Below, piece by piece: positions 1 to 7,298 of a stretch of 20,145 bases of DNA. The notes under the pieces were generated by a model. That model ran no database searches and was not told where the DNA came from. It was given only the letters and a program-made list of their open reading frames with translations. Made by a program: the position numbers and the translations under genes. Within the stretch, counting starts at the first letter, position 1. The number at the start of each line of letters is the position of its first letter. Origin of the DNA: an uncultured Clostridia bacterium (GTDB lineage: Bacteria > Bacillota > Clostridia > TANB77 > CAG-508); contig CANQZP010000018.1 of NCBI GenBank assembly GCA_947628395.1, forward strand, positions 1-20,145, in the 5' to 3' direction.

Positions 1-84
1 CTGTTTAATGCGAGTAGCATTATTACAGCCCCATTGGGGAAGGACAACAAAAAAATAGATAAATCCCTGGGAGCGAGGCGATAA
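1..84 (+). other. Possible C-terminal end of a truncated upstream gene
   Basis: Frame 1 is open from the window edge to a TAA at 82-84 (27 codons, ending ...KSLGARR). The stretch is clearly richer in G and C than its surroundings and uses codons that are rare elsewhere here (CTG, GCC, GCG, AGG, CGA). An open frame of 27 codons is not improbable by chance at this base composition, and I recognise no family. It also holds short complementary runs (CCCC-ATT-GGGG at about 30-39), so a structured RNA end is an alternative. Neither reading is firm. Confidence 0.2.
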
Positions 85-126
85 GAAAAAACGGATAAGA
101 GAAAAATATAGAATTTTTCATTTATC

Positions 127-155
127 TTGATATTGTTTAAAAATTACGGTATAAT
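127..155 (+). promoter_or_regulatory. Promoter of trpS-obgE
   Basis: TTGATA at 127-132, a 17-base spacer and TATAAT at 150-155 form a near-consensus sigma-A promoter 36 bases before the trpS start. The leader from the predicted transcription start (about 162) is too short for a T-box riboswitch, and no AGGGTGG-type T-box core is visible upstream. Confidence 0.75.
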
Positions 156-191
156 AACATAAATTAAAAAAATTTTTGGAGGCAATCGGTT

Positions 192-1199
192 ATGGAAAAG
201 AAAATTTTACTTACTGGAGATAGACCAACTGGAAGATTACATATAGGTCATTATTTTGGTTCACTTATAAATAGAGTTAAATTACAAGAAGAATATGAAA
301 GTTATATCTTAGTTGCAGATGTTCAAGCCTTAACTGATAATTTTAATAATCCTGAAAAAGTAAGAAAAAATGTAAGAGAAGTTGTATTGGATTATTTATC
401 TGTTGGTATTGATCCTAATAAAGCTACTATTTATTTACAATCAATGATTCCTGAAGTTGCTGAACTTACTGTTTTCTATTCTAATTTAGTTACTATAGCT
501 AGACTTCAAAGAAATCCTACTGTAAAAACTGAGATTGCTCAGAAAAAAGAAATTTTTGGTGAAAGTGTTACTTATGGCTTTTTAGGATACCCTGTGAGTC
601 AAGCTGCTGATATTACTGCTTTTGATGCAACTATTGTTCCAGTAGGAGAAGACCAACTACCTTTGATAGAACAATGTAGGGAGATTGTTAGAAAATTTAA
701 TAGTATTTATGGAGATATTTTGAAAGAACCTGAAGCATATCTTTCTAATGGAAAAAGAATTAAAGGTTTAGACGGAAATGAGAAAATGGGAAAATCTTTA
801 GGAAATGCTATTTATTTATCTGATGAGCCTGAAGAAATAACTAAGAAAGTTATGGGAGCAGTTACTGATCCTAAAAGAATAAAAAAAGATGATAAGGGAA
901 ATCCTGATATATGTATGGTTAATTATTATCATAATTTATTTTCTTCTAAAGAGGAGTGTAATGAGGTTTGTAGTGAGTGTAGAGAAGGGAAAAGAGGTTG
1001 TGTTGCTTGTAAGAAACAGTTAGCTAATAATATTATAGAAACTCTAAGACCAATAAGAGAGAAAAGAAAATATTATGAGGAAAGACCTGAACTTGTAGAT
1101 AAAATTTTAATTGATGGTTCTAATAGGGCTAGAGAAAAAGCTAAAGAGACTATCAAAAAAGTTAAAAAAGCTATGAAATTAGATTATTTTGAAAATTAG
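192..1199 (+). CDS. trpS: Tryptophanyl-tRNA synthetase (Fe-S type)
   Basis: Charges tRNA-Trp with tryptophan in the cytoplasm (class Ic synthetase). The HIGH motif is at residues 17-20 (GRLHIGH), the KMSKS loop is KMGKS at 198-202, and 335 residues is normal for the family. After the KMSKS loop there is a cysteine cluster: C241, C256, C260, C263, C270 and C273. The C-x6-C-x2-C part (263/270/273) with a further Cys about 21 residues upstream resembles the [4Fe-4S] site described for Thermotoga maritima TrpRS, so a cluster that helps contact the anticodon region is likely. The start is an ATG with GGAGG at 178-182. The stop overlaps the ribosome binding site of obgE 12 bases downstream, so the two genes are co-transcribed. 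Confidence 0.96.
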   Translation: MEKKILLTGDRPTGRLHIGHYFGSLINRVKLQEEYESYILVADVQALTDNFNNPEKVRKNVREVVLDYLSVGIDPNKATIYLQSMIPEVAELTVFYSNLVTIARLQRNPTVKTEIAQKKEIFGESVTYGFLGYPVSQAADITAFDATIVPVGEDQLPLIEQCREIVRKFNSIYGDILKEPEAYLSNGKRIKGLDGNEKMGKSLGNAIYLSDEPEEITKKVMGAVTDPKRIKKDDKGNPDICMVNYYHNLFSSKEECNEVCSECREGKRGCVACKKQLANNIIETLRPIREKRKYYEERPELVDKILIDGSNRAREKAKETIKKVKKAMKLDYFEN

Positions 1200-1211
1200 G
1201 AAGGTTTTTAT

Positions 1212-2486
1212 ATGTTCGTAGATTATACTAAAATATTAATTAAATCTGGAGACGGTGGAAATGGTGCGGTTACATTTAGAAGAGAAAAATATGTTGCAGC
1301 AGGCGGACCAGATGGTGGAGACGGTGGAAAAGGCGGAGATGTTTACTTTGAAGTTGATCCTGATAAAAATACTTTAATTGATTTTAGATATAATAAAAAG
1401 TTTAAAGCTCAGTCAGGAGAAAATGGTAGTGGAAATCATTGCTACGGAAAAAGTGGAGAAAATTTAGTTATTAAAGTTCCTAAGGGAACTGTTGTAAAAG
1501 ATTTTGAAACTGGAAAAGTTATTGCTGATTTATCGAATGATGGCCAAAAAGAACTTATTCTTCCTGGTGGAAGGGGAGGAAAAGGAAATTCCCATTTTGC
1601 TACTGCTACAAGGCAAGCTCCAAGATTTGCTCAAGATGGTGAAAAGGGAATTGAAAAAGAGGTAATTTTAGAGCTTAAACTTTTAGCTGATGTTGGTTTA
1701 ATTGGATTCCCTAATGTTGGAAAATCTACTTTACTTTCAAGAGTTACTGCTGCTAGACCTAAAATTGCTAATTATCATTTTACAACAATATATCCTAATT
1801 TAGGTGTTGTAAATACTGAATTTGGAGATAGTTTTGTTATTGCTGATATTCCTGGTGTAATTGAGGGAGCAAGTGAGGGGATAGGCCTTGGACTTCAATT
1901 TTTAAGACATATTGAAAGAACTAGACTTTTACTTCATGTAATTGATTGCTCTGGAATAGAAGGTAGAAATCCTGTTGAAGATTATTATACAATTCATAAA
2001 GAGCTTGAAAAATATAGTGAAAAATTAAGTAAAAGAAAAGAAATTATAGTTGCAAATAAAACAGATATTATGCAAGATGATTCTGGATTAAAAGAGTTAG
2101 AGAAGCTTGCAAAAGATAAAAATATTGAAATTTTTAAAATATCTGCTGTTACAGGTGAAGGTATTAAAGAATTATTTACTAGAGTATCTGAAGTATTAAA
2201 ATCTTTACCTAAAGAAGATTTAATAGATGTAGATGAGAGAGTTATTTATACTCTTAAAGAGGAAAAGTCTGGTTTTGATGTAGATATTGTAGATGGAGAA
2301 TATATTGTTTCAGGACCTGCTGTAGAGAGATTAATGGGACGAGTTAATATTGGAGATAATGAATCTATGGCGTATCTATTAAGGTCAATTAGAGATTTAG
2401 GAATAGAAGACAAATTAAAAGAAATGGGAGTAAGAGAAGGAGATACTGTTAAATTCTTAGAGTGGGAATTTGAATGGTATGATTAA
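1212..2486 (+). CDS. obgE: GTPase Obg (CgtA), 50S assembly factor
   Basis: Essential large-subunit ribosome assembly and stress GTPase. The N-terminal Obg fold with glycine-rich arms (GGPDGGDGGKGGD, residues 31-43; GGRGGKGNSHF, 119-129) covers about 1-158. The G domain follows: G1 GFPNVGKST (165-173), the conserved TTIYPN switch segment (191-196), G3 DIPG (212-215), G4 NKTD (282-285) and a SAVTGEG G5 region near 311. A C-terminal OCT domain occupies about 350-424, as in other Bacillota Obg proteins. The ribosome binding site AGGAAGG (1198-1204) overlaps the trpS stop. The gene ends 2-3 bases before a strong terminator. All key GTPase residues are present. Confidence 0.97.
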   Translation: MFVDYTKILIKSGDGGNGAVTFRREKYVAAGGPDGGDGGKGGDVYFEVDPDKNTLIDFRYNKKFKAQSGENGSGNHCYGKSGENLVIKVPKGTVVKDFETGKVIADLSNDGQKELILPGGRGGKGNSHFATATRQAPRFAQDGEKGIEKEVILELKLLADVGLIGFPNVGKSTLLSRVTAARPKIANYHFTTIYPNLGVVNTEFGDSFVIADIPGVIEGASEGIGLGLQFLRHIERTRLLLHVIDCSGIEGRNPVEDYYTIHKELEKYSEKLSKRKEIIVANKTDIMQDDSGLKELEKLAKDKNIEIFKISAVTGEGIKELFTRVSEVLKSLPKEDLIDVDERVIYTLKEEKSGFDVDIVDGEYIVSGPAVERLMGRVNIGDNESMAYLLRSIRDLGIEDKLKEMGVREGDTVKFLEWEFEWYD

Positions 2487-2487
2487 A

Positions 2488-2531
2488 AAAAGAAGTTTAT
2501 GATATATTTTAGTATCATAAACTTCTTTTTT
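2488..2531 (+). terminator. Terminator after obgE (probably bidirectional)
   Basis: The left arm AAGAAGTTTATGATA (about 2490-2504) pairs with TATCATAAACTTCTT (2513-2527), with an 8-base loop and a run of T to 2531. The A-run on the 5' side gives a U-run in the opposite direction, so it can also end transcription of the convergent gene at 2557-3426. Confidence 0.9.
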
Positions 2532-2556
2532 GTTAAGAAGGAAAAATATTTTAAAA

Positions 2557-3426
2557 TTAAATTTTGTCTTCATTATAATTTAGTGCAGATTTTATTAGTT
2601 TTATAAATTTACTTATACTTAATTTTATTTTCTTTTTAATTAAATATATTTTTGATACACCTTTATTTGTAATTTGCTTTTCTTCTGATGGAACTAAAGC
2701 TGTTATTGTTATATCTTCTATAAATTTAGGTGGTTCTGTTATTTTTGGTCTATAGTCTTCTATTAATGAATTTACATATACAGATCCAGCAGTAATATGA
2801 TTTTCATCAAATGCTTTTACTGAGTTTTCCTTAGCTTTTCGAGTTATTTCAGAAAACGAATCATCAGATATTACTTGTTCTTTTAAAGTTGTAGCTGAAT
2901 TATTTTCATCTAAATTTACTTTTGTAAAAACTGTATTTTCAGGAATTATTTTTTGAGAAGAATTATCAAATTGTTTTTCTGGATATATATCTATTATTTC
3001 TGAAGAAATTGTTACTGGAGTAAAAGATAATGTCTGTTCTTTTGACTCTGAGCTTTCATTAGTATCTATTTCGAAATTTTTTTCTGATTCAACTATTGGA
3101 GAAAATTCAATTAAATTATCTGATATTTCTTTTTTATATATAGGTAATATATAATTTTGAGAATCATTATTATCCCAATTATTATTTGAATCATGGAAAC
3201 AAAATTGAAAATCTATACCTGAATTTATATTTATTGTTCCAGAAAAATTATTTTCATTTTTATTAAGTTCTATTTCATTTTTATTATCCCATAAGTTTCC
3301 ATATCCATAAGATATAAATATTTTTTCGGAATTTTCTTTATATAGTTTTCCAGAATATTCAATAGTTAATTCCGTATTTTCATATAATTTATCTGTATTT
3401 AAAGTTATTTCTTTTGTAAAATTCAT
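2557..3426 (-). CDS. Cytoplasmic CBM25-like (starch/glycogen-binding) protein
   Basis: Protein of 289 residues whose first ~97 residues look like a family 25/53 carbohydrate-binding module: the ISYGYGNLWDN segment (38-48), a central beta-rich stretch, and FCFHDSNNNWDNN (75-87) followed by YILPI, matching the typical 'F-x-F-x-D...WDNN...Y' ending. Modules of this type bind alpha-1,4-glucans. There is no signal peptide or cell-wall anchor, so it should stay in the cytoplasm, where glycogen is the obvious ligand (inference). Residues ~98-255 are polar and acidic and probably disordered. The C-terminus (260-281) is a Lys/Ile/Leu-rich, probably amphipathic helix that could bind membrane or a partner. 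ATG start with GGAGG 12 bases upstream. It is divergent from lexA and no catalytic domain is present. Confidence 0.7.
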   Translation of the reverse strand: MNFTKEITLNTDKLYENTELTIEYSGKLYKENSEKIFISYGYGNLWDNKNEIELNKNENNFSGTININSGIDFQFCFHDSNNNWDNNDSQNYILPIYKKEISDNLIEFSPIVESEKNFEIDTNESSESKEQTLSFTPVTISSEIIDIYPEKQFDNSSQKIIPENTVFTKVNLDENNSATTLKEQVISDDSFSEITRKAKENSVKAFDENHITAGSVYVNSLIEDYRPKITEPPKFIEDITITALVPSEEKQITNKGVSKIYLIKKKIKLSISKFIKLIKSALNYNEDKI

Positions 3427-3488
3427 ATTTTTTTTATTCCTCCAACAATGATATATACAAATTGTGCCAAAATATAATATATATTAAG

Positions 3489-3517
3489 ATTATATTATTT
3501 ATTTTTACTATTTTCAA
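3489..3517 (-). promoter_or_regulatory. Promoter of the CBM25-like gene
   Basis: Read on the minus strand, TTGAAA (3512-3517), a 17-base spacer and TATAAT (3489-3494) make a near-consensus sigma-A promoter, giving a leader of about 55 bases. Confidence 0.7.
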
Positions 3518-3590
3518 CAGAAAATACATATCTTTATAGTTACATTATTATAACAGTTTGATAACATTTAAAAGAAAATAAAACTTTTGT

Positions 3591-3619
3591 TTGACAACTC
3601 AAATGTTTTATGATATTAT
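3591..3619 (+). promoter_or_regulatory. Promoter of lexA
   Basis: TTGACA (3591-3596), a 17-base spacer and TATTAT (3614-3619). The -35 is a perfect consensus. LexA normally represses its own promoter, but I could not find a convincing GAAC-N4-GTTC-type box here; the spacer contains only a loose half-site (TGTTT at about 3604). Confidence 0.75.
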
Positions 3620-3650
3620 TTGAAAAAAGAAAAAAGTGGAGGTATAAAAA

Positions 3651-4304
3651 GTGAAGAAAAAAGATCCAAATGTGTTAAATAAAAGAGAAAAATCAATATT
3701 AAGAGTTATCGAAAAACAAATCAAAACTAAAGGTTATCCACCTTCTGTTAGAGAAATTGGAAAATCAGTTGGCTTAAAAAGTACTGCTACTGTTCATGGA
3801 TATTTAAATCAATTAGAAGAAAAAGGTTATATTAAGAAGGAACACCAAAAAGGTAGAACTCTAAAATTATTAAAAGGTGGAGTACTAGAAGGACAAGAAA
3901 CACTTGATAAACCAGTATATAATGAAAAAGAATTAGCTTTTGTCCCTGTTATTGGAAAAATTACTGCTGGTGAGCCTATTTTAGCTGTTGAGAATGTAAC
4001 TGATACATTTCCAATTCCTATTGACTTTGTAGGAAATAGTGAGAGCTTTATGCTTACTGTAAGAGGAGAAAGTATGATTGAAGCTGGAATTTTAGATGGA
4101 GATTATATTTTAGTAAAGAAACAAAATACTGCAAGTAATGGAGAAATAGTTGTTGCATTAATAGGAGATGAAGCTACAGTAAAAACTTTCTATAAAGAAA
4201 AAGATCATATTCGTCTTCAACCAGAAAATTCTACTATGTCACCTATAATTGTTCCTAATTGTGAAATTCTAGGTAAAGTTGCAGGGGTTTTTAGAAAATT
4301 GTAA
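3651..4304 (+). CDS. lexA: SOS repressor LexA
   Basis: Transcriptional repressor of the DNA damage response, inactivated by RecA-stimulated self-cleavage. It starts with GTG, preceded by GTGGAGG (3636-3642); no better ATG exists. Residues ~1-75 form the winged helix-turn-helix (PPSVREIGKSVGLKSTATVHGYLNQLEEKGYI). The C-terminal S24 peptidase domain carries the scissile Ala106-Gly107, nucleophile Ser141 (RGESM) and general base Lys178 (TVKTF). The spacings 106-141-178 (35 and 37) are the same as in E. coli LexA (84-119-156), so the protein should be fully autocleavable. It is 217 residues, slightly longer than average because of the linker. It is monocistronic, closed by its own terminator. Confidence 0.97.
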   Translation: MKKKDPNVLNKREKSILRVIEKQIKTKGYPPSVREIGKSVGLKSTATVHGYLNQLEEKGYIKKEHQKGRTLKLLKGGVLEGQETLDKPVYNEKELAFVPVIGKITAGEPILAVENVTDTFPIPIDFVGNSESFMLTVRGESMIEAGILDGDYILVKKQNTASNGEIVVALIGDEATVKTFYKEKDHIRLQPENSTMSPIIVPNCEILGKVAGVFRKL

Positions 4305-4310
4305 TTAATT

Positions 4311-4342
4311 AAAAAATGGGCGATTTTAATCGCCCATTTTTT
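4311..4342 (+). terminator. Terminator of lexA
   Basis: AAAAAATGGGCGAT (4311-4324), loop TTTA, then ATCGCCCATTTTTT (to 4342), a long perfect stem ending in T6. Its core GGGCGATT..AATCGCCC is the same as in the dispersed intergenic hairpins elsewhere in this window. Confidence 0.92.
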
Positions 4343-4386
4343 GGCTTTTTGAGGAAGTAACGGAAATGTCTATCATATATTAGAGC

Positions 4387-4580
4387 AGTATAATAATTGA
4401 TTTTTAAATAGCTGCGCAGCGACCAAACGAGCGGAGCGAGTGCGATTGAAGCAACTTACAGATATTTTTGTATTTCGCATTTCCTTCGAAGAACGGGCGA
4501 TTGATAATCGCCCCTACGAAATACTTTTCTAATCTGAAAGTTGCGACAGCAAAGCTATGAAAAAAATCAATTATTATACT
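4387..4580. mobile_element. MITE-like palindromic element, 194 bp
   Basis: The ends are a perfect 19-base inverted repeat, AGTATAATAATTGATTTTT (4387-4405) against its complement at 4562-4580. Inside, the two halves keep pairing imperfectly: ATAGCTGCGCAGCGAC (4409-4424) with GTTGCGACAGCAAAGCTAT (4540-4558), and GCAACTTACAGAT (4451-4463) plus TATTTCG (4471-4477) with CGAAATA (4517-4523) and ATCTGAAAGTTGC (4532-4544). The centre carries a copy of the GGGCGATTGATAATCGCCC hairpin (4495-4513). There is no coding capacity. No clear target-site duplication is seen, so mobility is inferred from structure only. Lying between two convergent genes, it may also end mutS2 transcription. Confidence 0.6.
4495..4518. 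repeat. Dispersed intergenic hairpin, copy 1
   Basis: GGGCGATTGATAATCGCCC (8-bp arms, 3-base loop) followed by CCTACG, preceded by CTTCGAAGAAC. It sits at the centre of the 194-bp palindromic element. Confidence 0.85.
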
Positions 4581-4593
4581 AAAAAAATTTGTT

Positions 4594-6924
4594 TTATTTC
4601 AAAGTTACTACCGTCACACCCATTTCACCCTCACCAAATGTTCCATATCTAAAACTCTTTACATGAGGATGTTTTTTTAAATAATTTTGAATTCCTTTTC
4701 CAAGAATTCCACTACCTTTCCCATGAACTATTCTTACAGTTTCTAATTTGCTTATAAATGCATCATCTAAGAACTTATCAACTATTGGTAAAGATTCCTC
4801 GACATTATATCCTATAATATTAATCTCAGTAGATACTTGCTTTGGAGAAAAAGCTGAATTCTTTTTAACTGCTATGTTATTTTCTTTCTTATTTTGTTTT
4901 ACAAGTTCTAGACTATTTATATCAAAATTAGTTTTCATATTTCCTATTTGTATTGTTACTTTATTTGATTTATTAGGTAAAGATACTATTGTTCCTATTT
5001 GATTTAATGGTTTTACTAAAACATCTAATCCAATTTCTATTTGATTTTTATCAATTAGATTTTTATTATCATCATCTTGAACTGAATTTAATAAAGAAAT
5101 TTTTTCGTTTAAATCTTTTCTTAATTTGTTTTGAAGTTTAGAGTCAGATGTTTTACTTATCTTTGAAATTATTTCATTTGCTTCTTGTTTCGTTTCTAAT
5201 AATAAGCTTTGCGCCTCAGATTTTGCTTTTTCGATAATTTCTTTTTTCTTATTTGATAACTGTTCTTTTTCATTTAATAAAGTATTTTCTAAATCTGTTA
5301 TTTTTTCTGACTTTTGCATGATTATTTCTTTTTCTTTTTCAATAAAAGCTTTGTCATCATATATAGATTTCAAAAGTGTTTCTATATTTACTACATCACT
5401 ATCTATTAGAGTTTTTGCATATTCTAATATTTCTTCTGACAGACCTAATTTTTTACTTATAGCAAAGGCATTACTTTTTCCAGGAACTCCTATTAAAAGT
5501 TTATAAGTTGGAGATAGTGTTTCTAAATCAAATTCACAACTAGCATTTTCAATATTTTCTGTTACTAGAGCATATTTTTTTAATTCTGGATAGTGGGTAG
5601 TTGCGACTGTTAATATATTTTTATTCCTTAAGTTTTCTAAAATACTTATTGCTAAACTAGAACCTTCTATTGGATCTGTTCCTGAACCTAATTCATCTAC
5701 TAAGACTAAGCTTTCAGGTGTTGATGTATTTATTATTTCTACTATATTTGATATATGAGAAGAGAAAGTACTTAAAGAAGCTTCAATACTTTGTTCATCT
5801 CCTATATCTGCGAAGATGTTATCAAATACATATATTGAACTATTTTCTGAAGCGGGGATATGTAGTCCACTCATTGCCATTATAGATAATAATCCTACTG
5901 TTTTTAATGTGACTGTTTTTCCTCCTGTATTTGGTCCTGTTATAAGTAAGCAAGAAAAGTCTATTCCTAAATTTATTGAGATTGGTACAGCTTTTTTGTT
6001 ATCTAGTAATGGATGTTTAGCTCTTATTAAATTTATTTGTTTTTTATCATTTATAATTGGCTCTGTTCCATTTATTGATTTTGAATATTTTGCTTTAGCA
6101 AATATAAAGTCTAAAAGTGTTATTAAATTATAGTTGTTTTCTAATTCATTATATATTTCAAAGAATAGAGAAGAGAGCTTTTGAAGAATTTTTTCTATTT
6201 CTATAGTTTCTTCTTTTTTAAATTCATTTATTTTATTATTAAGCTCAAATACTGATAGAGGCTCTACAAATATTGTAGAACCACTTGATGAAATATCATG
6301 TATAAGTCCTTTTATTTCTGAGCGGTATTCATTTTTTACAGGTAATACAAATCTATCATTTCTAACTGTTATGATTGGTTCTTGTAGATATTTTGAGTGA
6401 AGTAATGAATTTAATTTATTTTTTATTTCTTGGTTTGTCTTTTTAATAGATTGTCTTATTGATTTTAGATTGCTTGAGGCATTATCGTCTATTGTGTGTT
6501 CATCTGATATACAAGAAAAAATATTATTTTCTATTCTTGGATTTATATAAAGGTTTTCAAAATATTTTTTTAATGTTGATTCTTCTAAAACTGGTTCTGT
6601 ATCGAAAAAATATTCTTTTAATAATCTTGAGTTCTGTAATAGTTTTCCTAAAGAAAAGATTCCTTCTATAGATAGAAATTTTTGATTTTTTATTAATAGT
6701 AAGTATTGTTCTATTTCTTCTATGTTATTTATTGTAGGTTCTGATTTCCTAAATATTAGTTCTAGTGCACTTGTTGTTTCTTTTTGTGCTTTTAAAACTT
6801 TTTCTTTATTTGTCTGTGGAGTTAGATTTTGACAGGTTTCTTTTCCTTTTGCAGTTTTGGCAAATGTGGATAGGGTATTTTGTATTTGGTTAAATTCTAA
6901 TTTCTTTAAATATTTTTCTTGCAC
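4594..6924 (-). CDS. mutS2: MutS2 family ATPase with Smr domain
   Basis: MutS2 proteins act in ribosome rescue (splitting collided ribosomes) and have been linked to suppression of recombination; they do not do classical mismatch repair. At 776 residues the length is normal. The order is: core and clamp helices (~1-290), ABC ATPase with Walker A GPNTGGKT (330-337) and Walker B LVLVDELGSGTDP (406-418), a coiled-coil region (~510-600), a KOW-like segment (GLDVLVKPLNQIGTIVSL), and the C-terminal Smr domain (~700-776) with VRIVHGKGSGILG. The N-terminal Smr motif, LDLRG in many MutS2 proteins, reads INIIG here, so the acidic and basic residues of that motif are missing. Start is GTG (6922-6924) with AAAGGAGA 10 bases upstream. 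Divergent from mreB. Confidence 0.95.
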   Translation of the reverse strand: MQEKYLKKLEFNQIQNTLSTFAKTAKGKETCQNLTPQTNKEKVLKAQKETTSALELIFRKSEPTINNIEEIEQYLLLIKNQKFLSIEGIFSLGKLLQNSRLLKEYFFDTEPVLEESTLKKYFENLYINPRIENNIFSCISDEHTIDDNASSNLKSIRQSIKKTNQEIKNKLNSLLHSKYLQEPIITVRNDRFVLPVKNEYRSEIKGLIHDISSSGSTIFVEPLSVFELNNKINEFKKEETIEIEKILQKLSSLFFEIYNELENNYNLITLLDFIFAKAKYSKSINGTEPIINDKKQINLIRAKHPLLDNKKAVPISINLGIDFSCLLITGPNTGGKTVTLKTVGLLSIMAMSGLHIPASENSSIYVFDNIFADIGDEQSIEASLSTFSSHISNIVEIINTSTPESLVLVDELGSGTDPIEGSSLAISILENLRNKNILTVATTHYPELKKYALVTENIENASCEFDLETLSPTYKLLIGVPGKSNAFAISKKLGLSEEILEYAKTLIDSDVVNIETLLKSIYDDKAFIEKEKEIIMQKSEKITDLENTLLNEKEQLSNKKKEIIEKAKSEAQSLLLETKQEANEIISKISKTSDSKLQNKLRKDLNEKISLLNSVQDDDNKNLIDKNQIEIGLDVLVKPLNQIGTIVSLPNKSNKVTIQIGNMKTNFDINSLELVKQNKKENNIAVKKNSAFSPKQVSTEINIIGYNVEESLPIVDKFLDDAFISKLETVRIVHGKGSGILGKGIQNYLKKHPHVKSFRYGTFGEGEMGVTVVTLK

Positions 6925-6962
6925 GTTAAATTTTTCTCCTTTAATTTGATTTCGTAAGTAAT

Positions 6963-6991
6963 ATTATCTCATAAATTTGGGGTAAAATCAA
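6963..6991 (-). promoter_or_regulatory. Promoter of mutS2
   Basis: On the minus strand: TTGATT (6986-6991), 17-base spacer, GATAAT (6963-6968), giving a leader of about 30 bases that contains the ribosome binding site AAAGGAGA. Confidence 0.6.
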
Positions 6992-7071
6992 TTATAAAAA
7001 ATATGGAGATTTTTTAGACAAAAATTCCGTCTATCTGTCTATTCATATAATGGAAATATGTAGGAAGATTT

Positions 7072-7163
7072 GTAGGGGCGACTAGTAGTCGCCCGTTCTC
7101 ACGAAGTCCTGCAATATTATAAGCCGATTCTTCGAAGTCCGGGCGATTGATAATCGCCCCTAC
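7072..7163. repeat. Paired intergenic hairpins, copies 2 and 3 (face to face)
   Basis: Copy 2 (7072-7095) reads GTAGGGGCGACT-AGT-AGTCGCCCG; copy 3 (7140-7163) reads CGGGCGATT-GAT-AATCGCCCCTAC. They are in opposite orientation with their GTAGG/CCTAC tails outward, so the outer nine bases GTAGGGGCG and CGCCCCTAC are also complementary. Both have a CGAAGTCC segment on the inner side (7102-7109 and 7133-7140). Copy 2 differs from copy 3 in the stem (GACT/AGTC instead of GATT/AATC), a paired change that keeps the hairpin. Confidence 0.85.
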
Positions 7164-7224
7164 GGTTTTGAAGAATGTTTATTAAAAAAGATAATTATAA
7201 ATTAAAAAAATATTAAAAAAATGA

Positions 7225-7253
7225 TTGAAATTTTATTATATATGTAATATAAT
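7225..7253 (+). promoter_or_regulatory. Promoter of mreB
   Basis: TTGAAA (7225-7230), 17-base spacer, TATAAT (7248-7253), about 45 bases before the start codon. Confidence 0.78.
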
Positions 7254-7298
7254 CGTAACAAATTCGTAAAATACATGTAAAAGGAAAGGAAGATACTG

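Larger units (their letters stand above)
6925..7298. other. mutS2-mreB divergent intergenic region
   Basis: This 374-base gap holds the mutS2 promoter at its left end, the mreB promoter at its right end, and a 92-base two-hairpin repeat element in the middle (7072-7163). No open frame of credible length or RNA gene was seen. It also contains GAATGTTTATTAAAA (7173-7187), an exact 15-base match to 12779-12793, next to another copy of the same hairpin family. Confidence 0.7.

Noticed and set aside
1..191. T-box or other riboswitch before trpS
   Set aside because: No T-box core (AGGGTGG...) or known riboswitch signature is visible, and the promoter at 127-155 leaves only about 30 bases of leader.
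3540..3650. LexA operator at the lexA promoter
   Set aside because: AAC-N6-GTT near 3597-3608 has the wrong spacing for the GAAC-N4-GTTC type; no good box was seen, though autoregulation is likely.
4748..6671. Plus-strand open frames inside mutS2
   Set aside because: Several short frames (for example 4748-5002, 5816-6133) are antisense to conserved MutS2 motifs and have low-complexity hydrophobic translations typical of shadow frames in AT-rich DNA.
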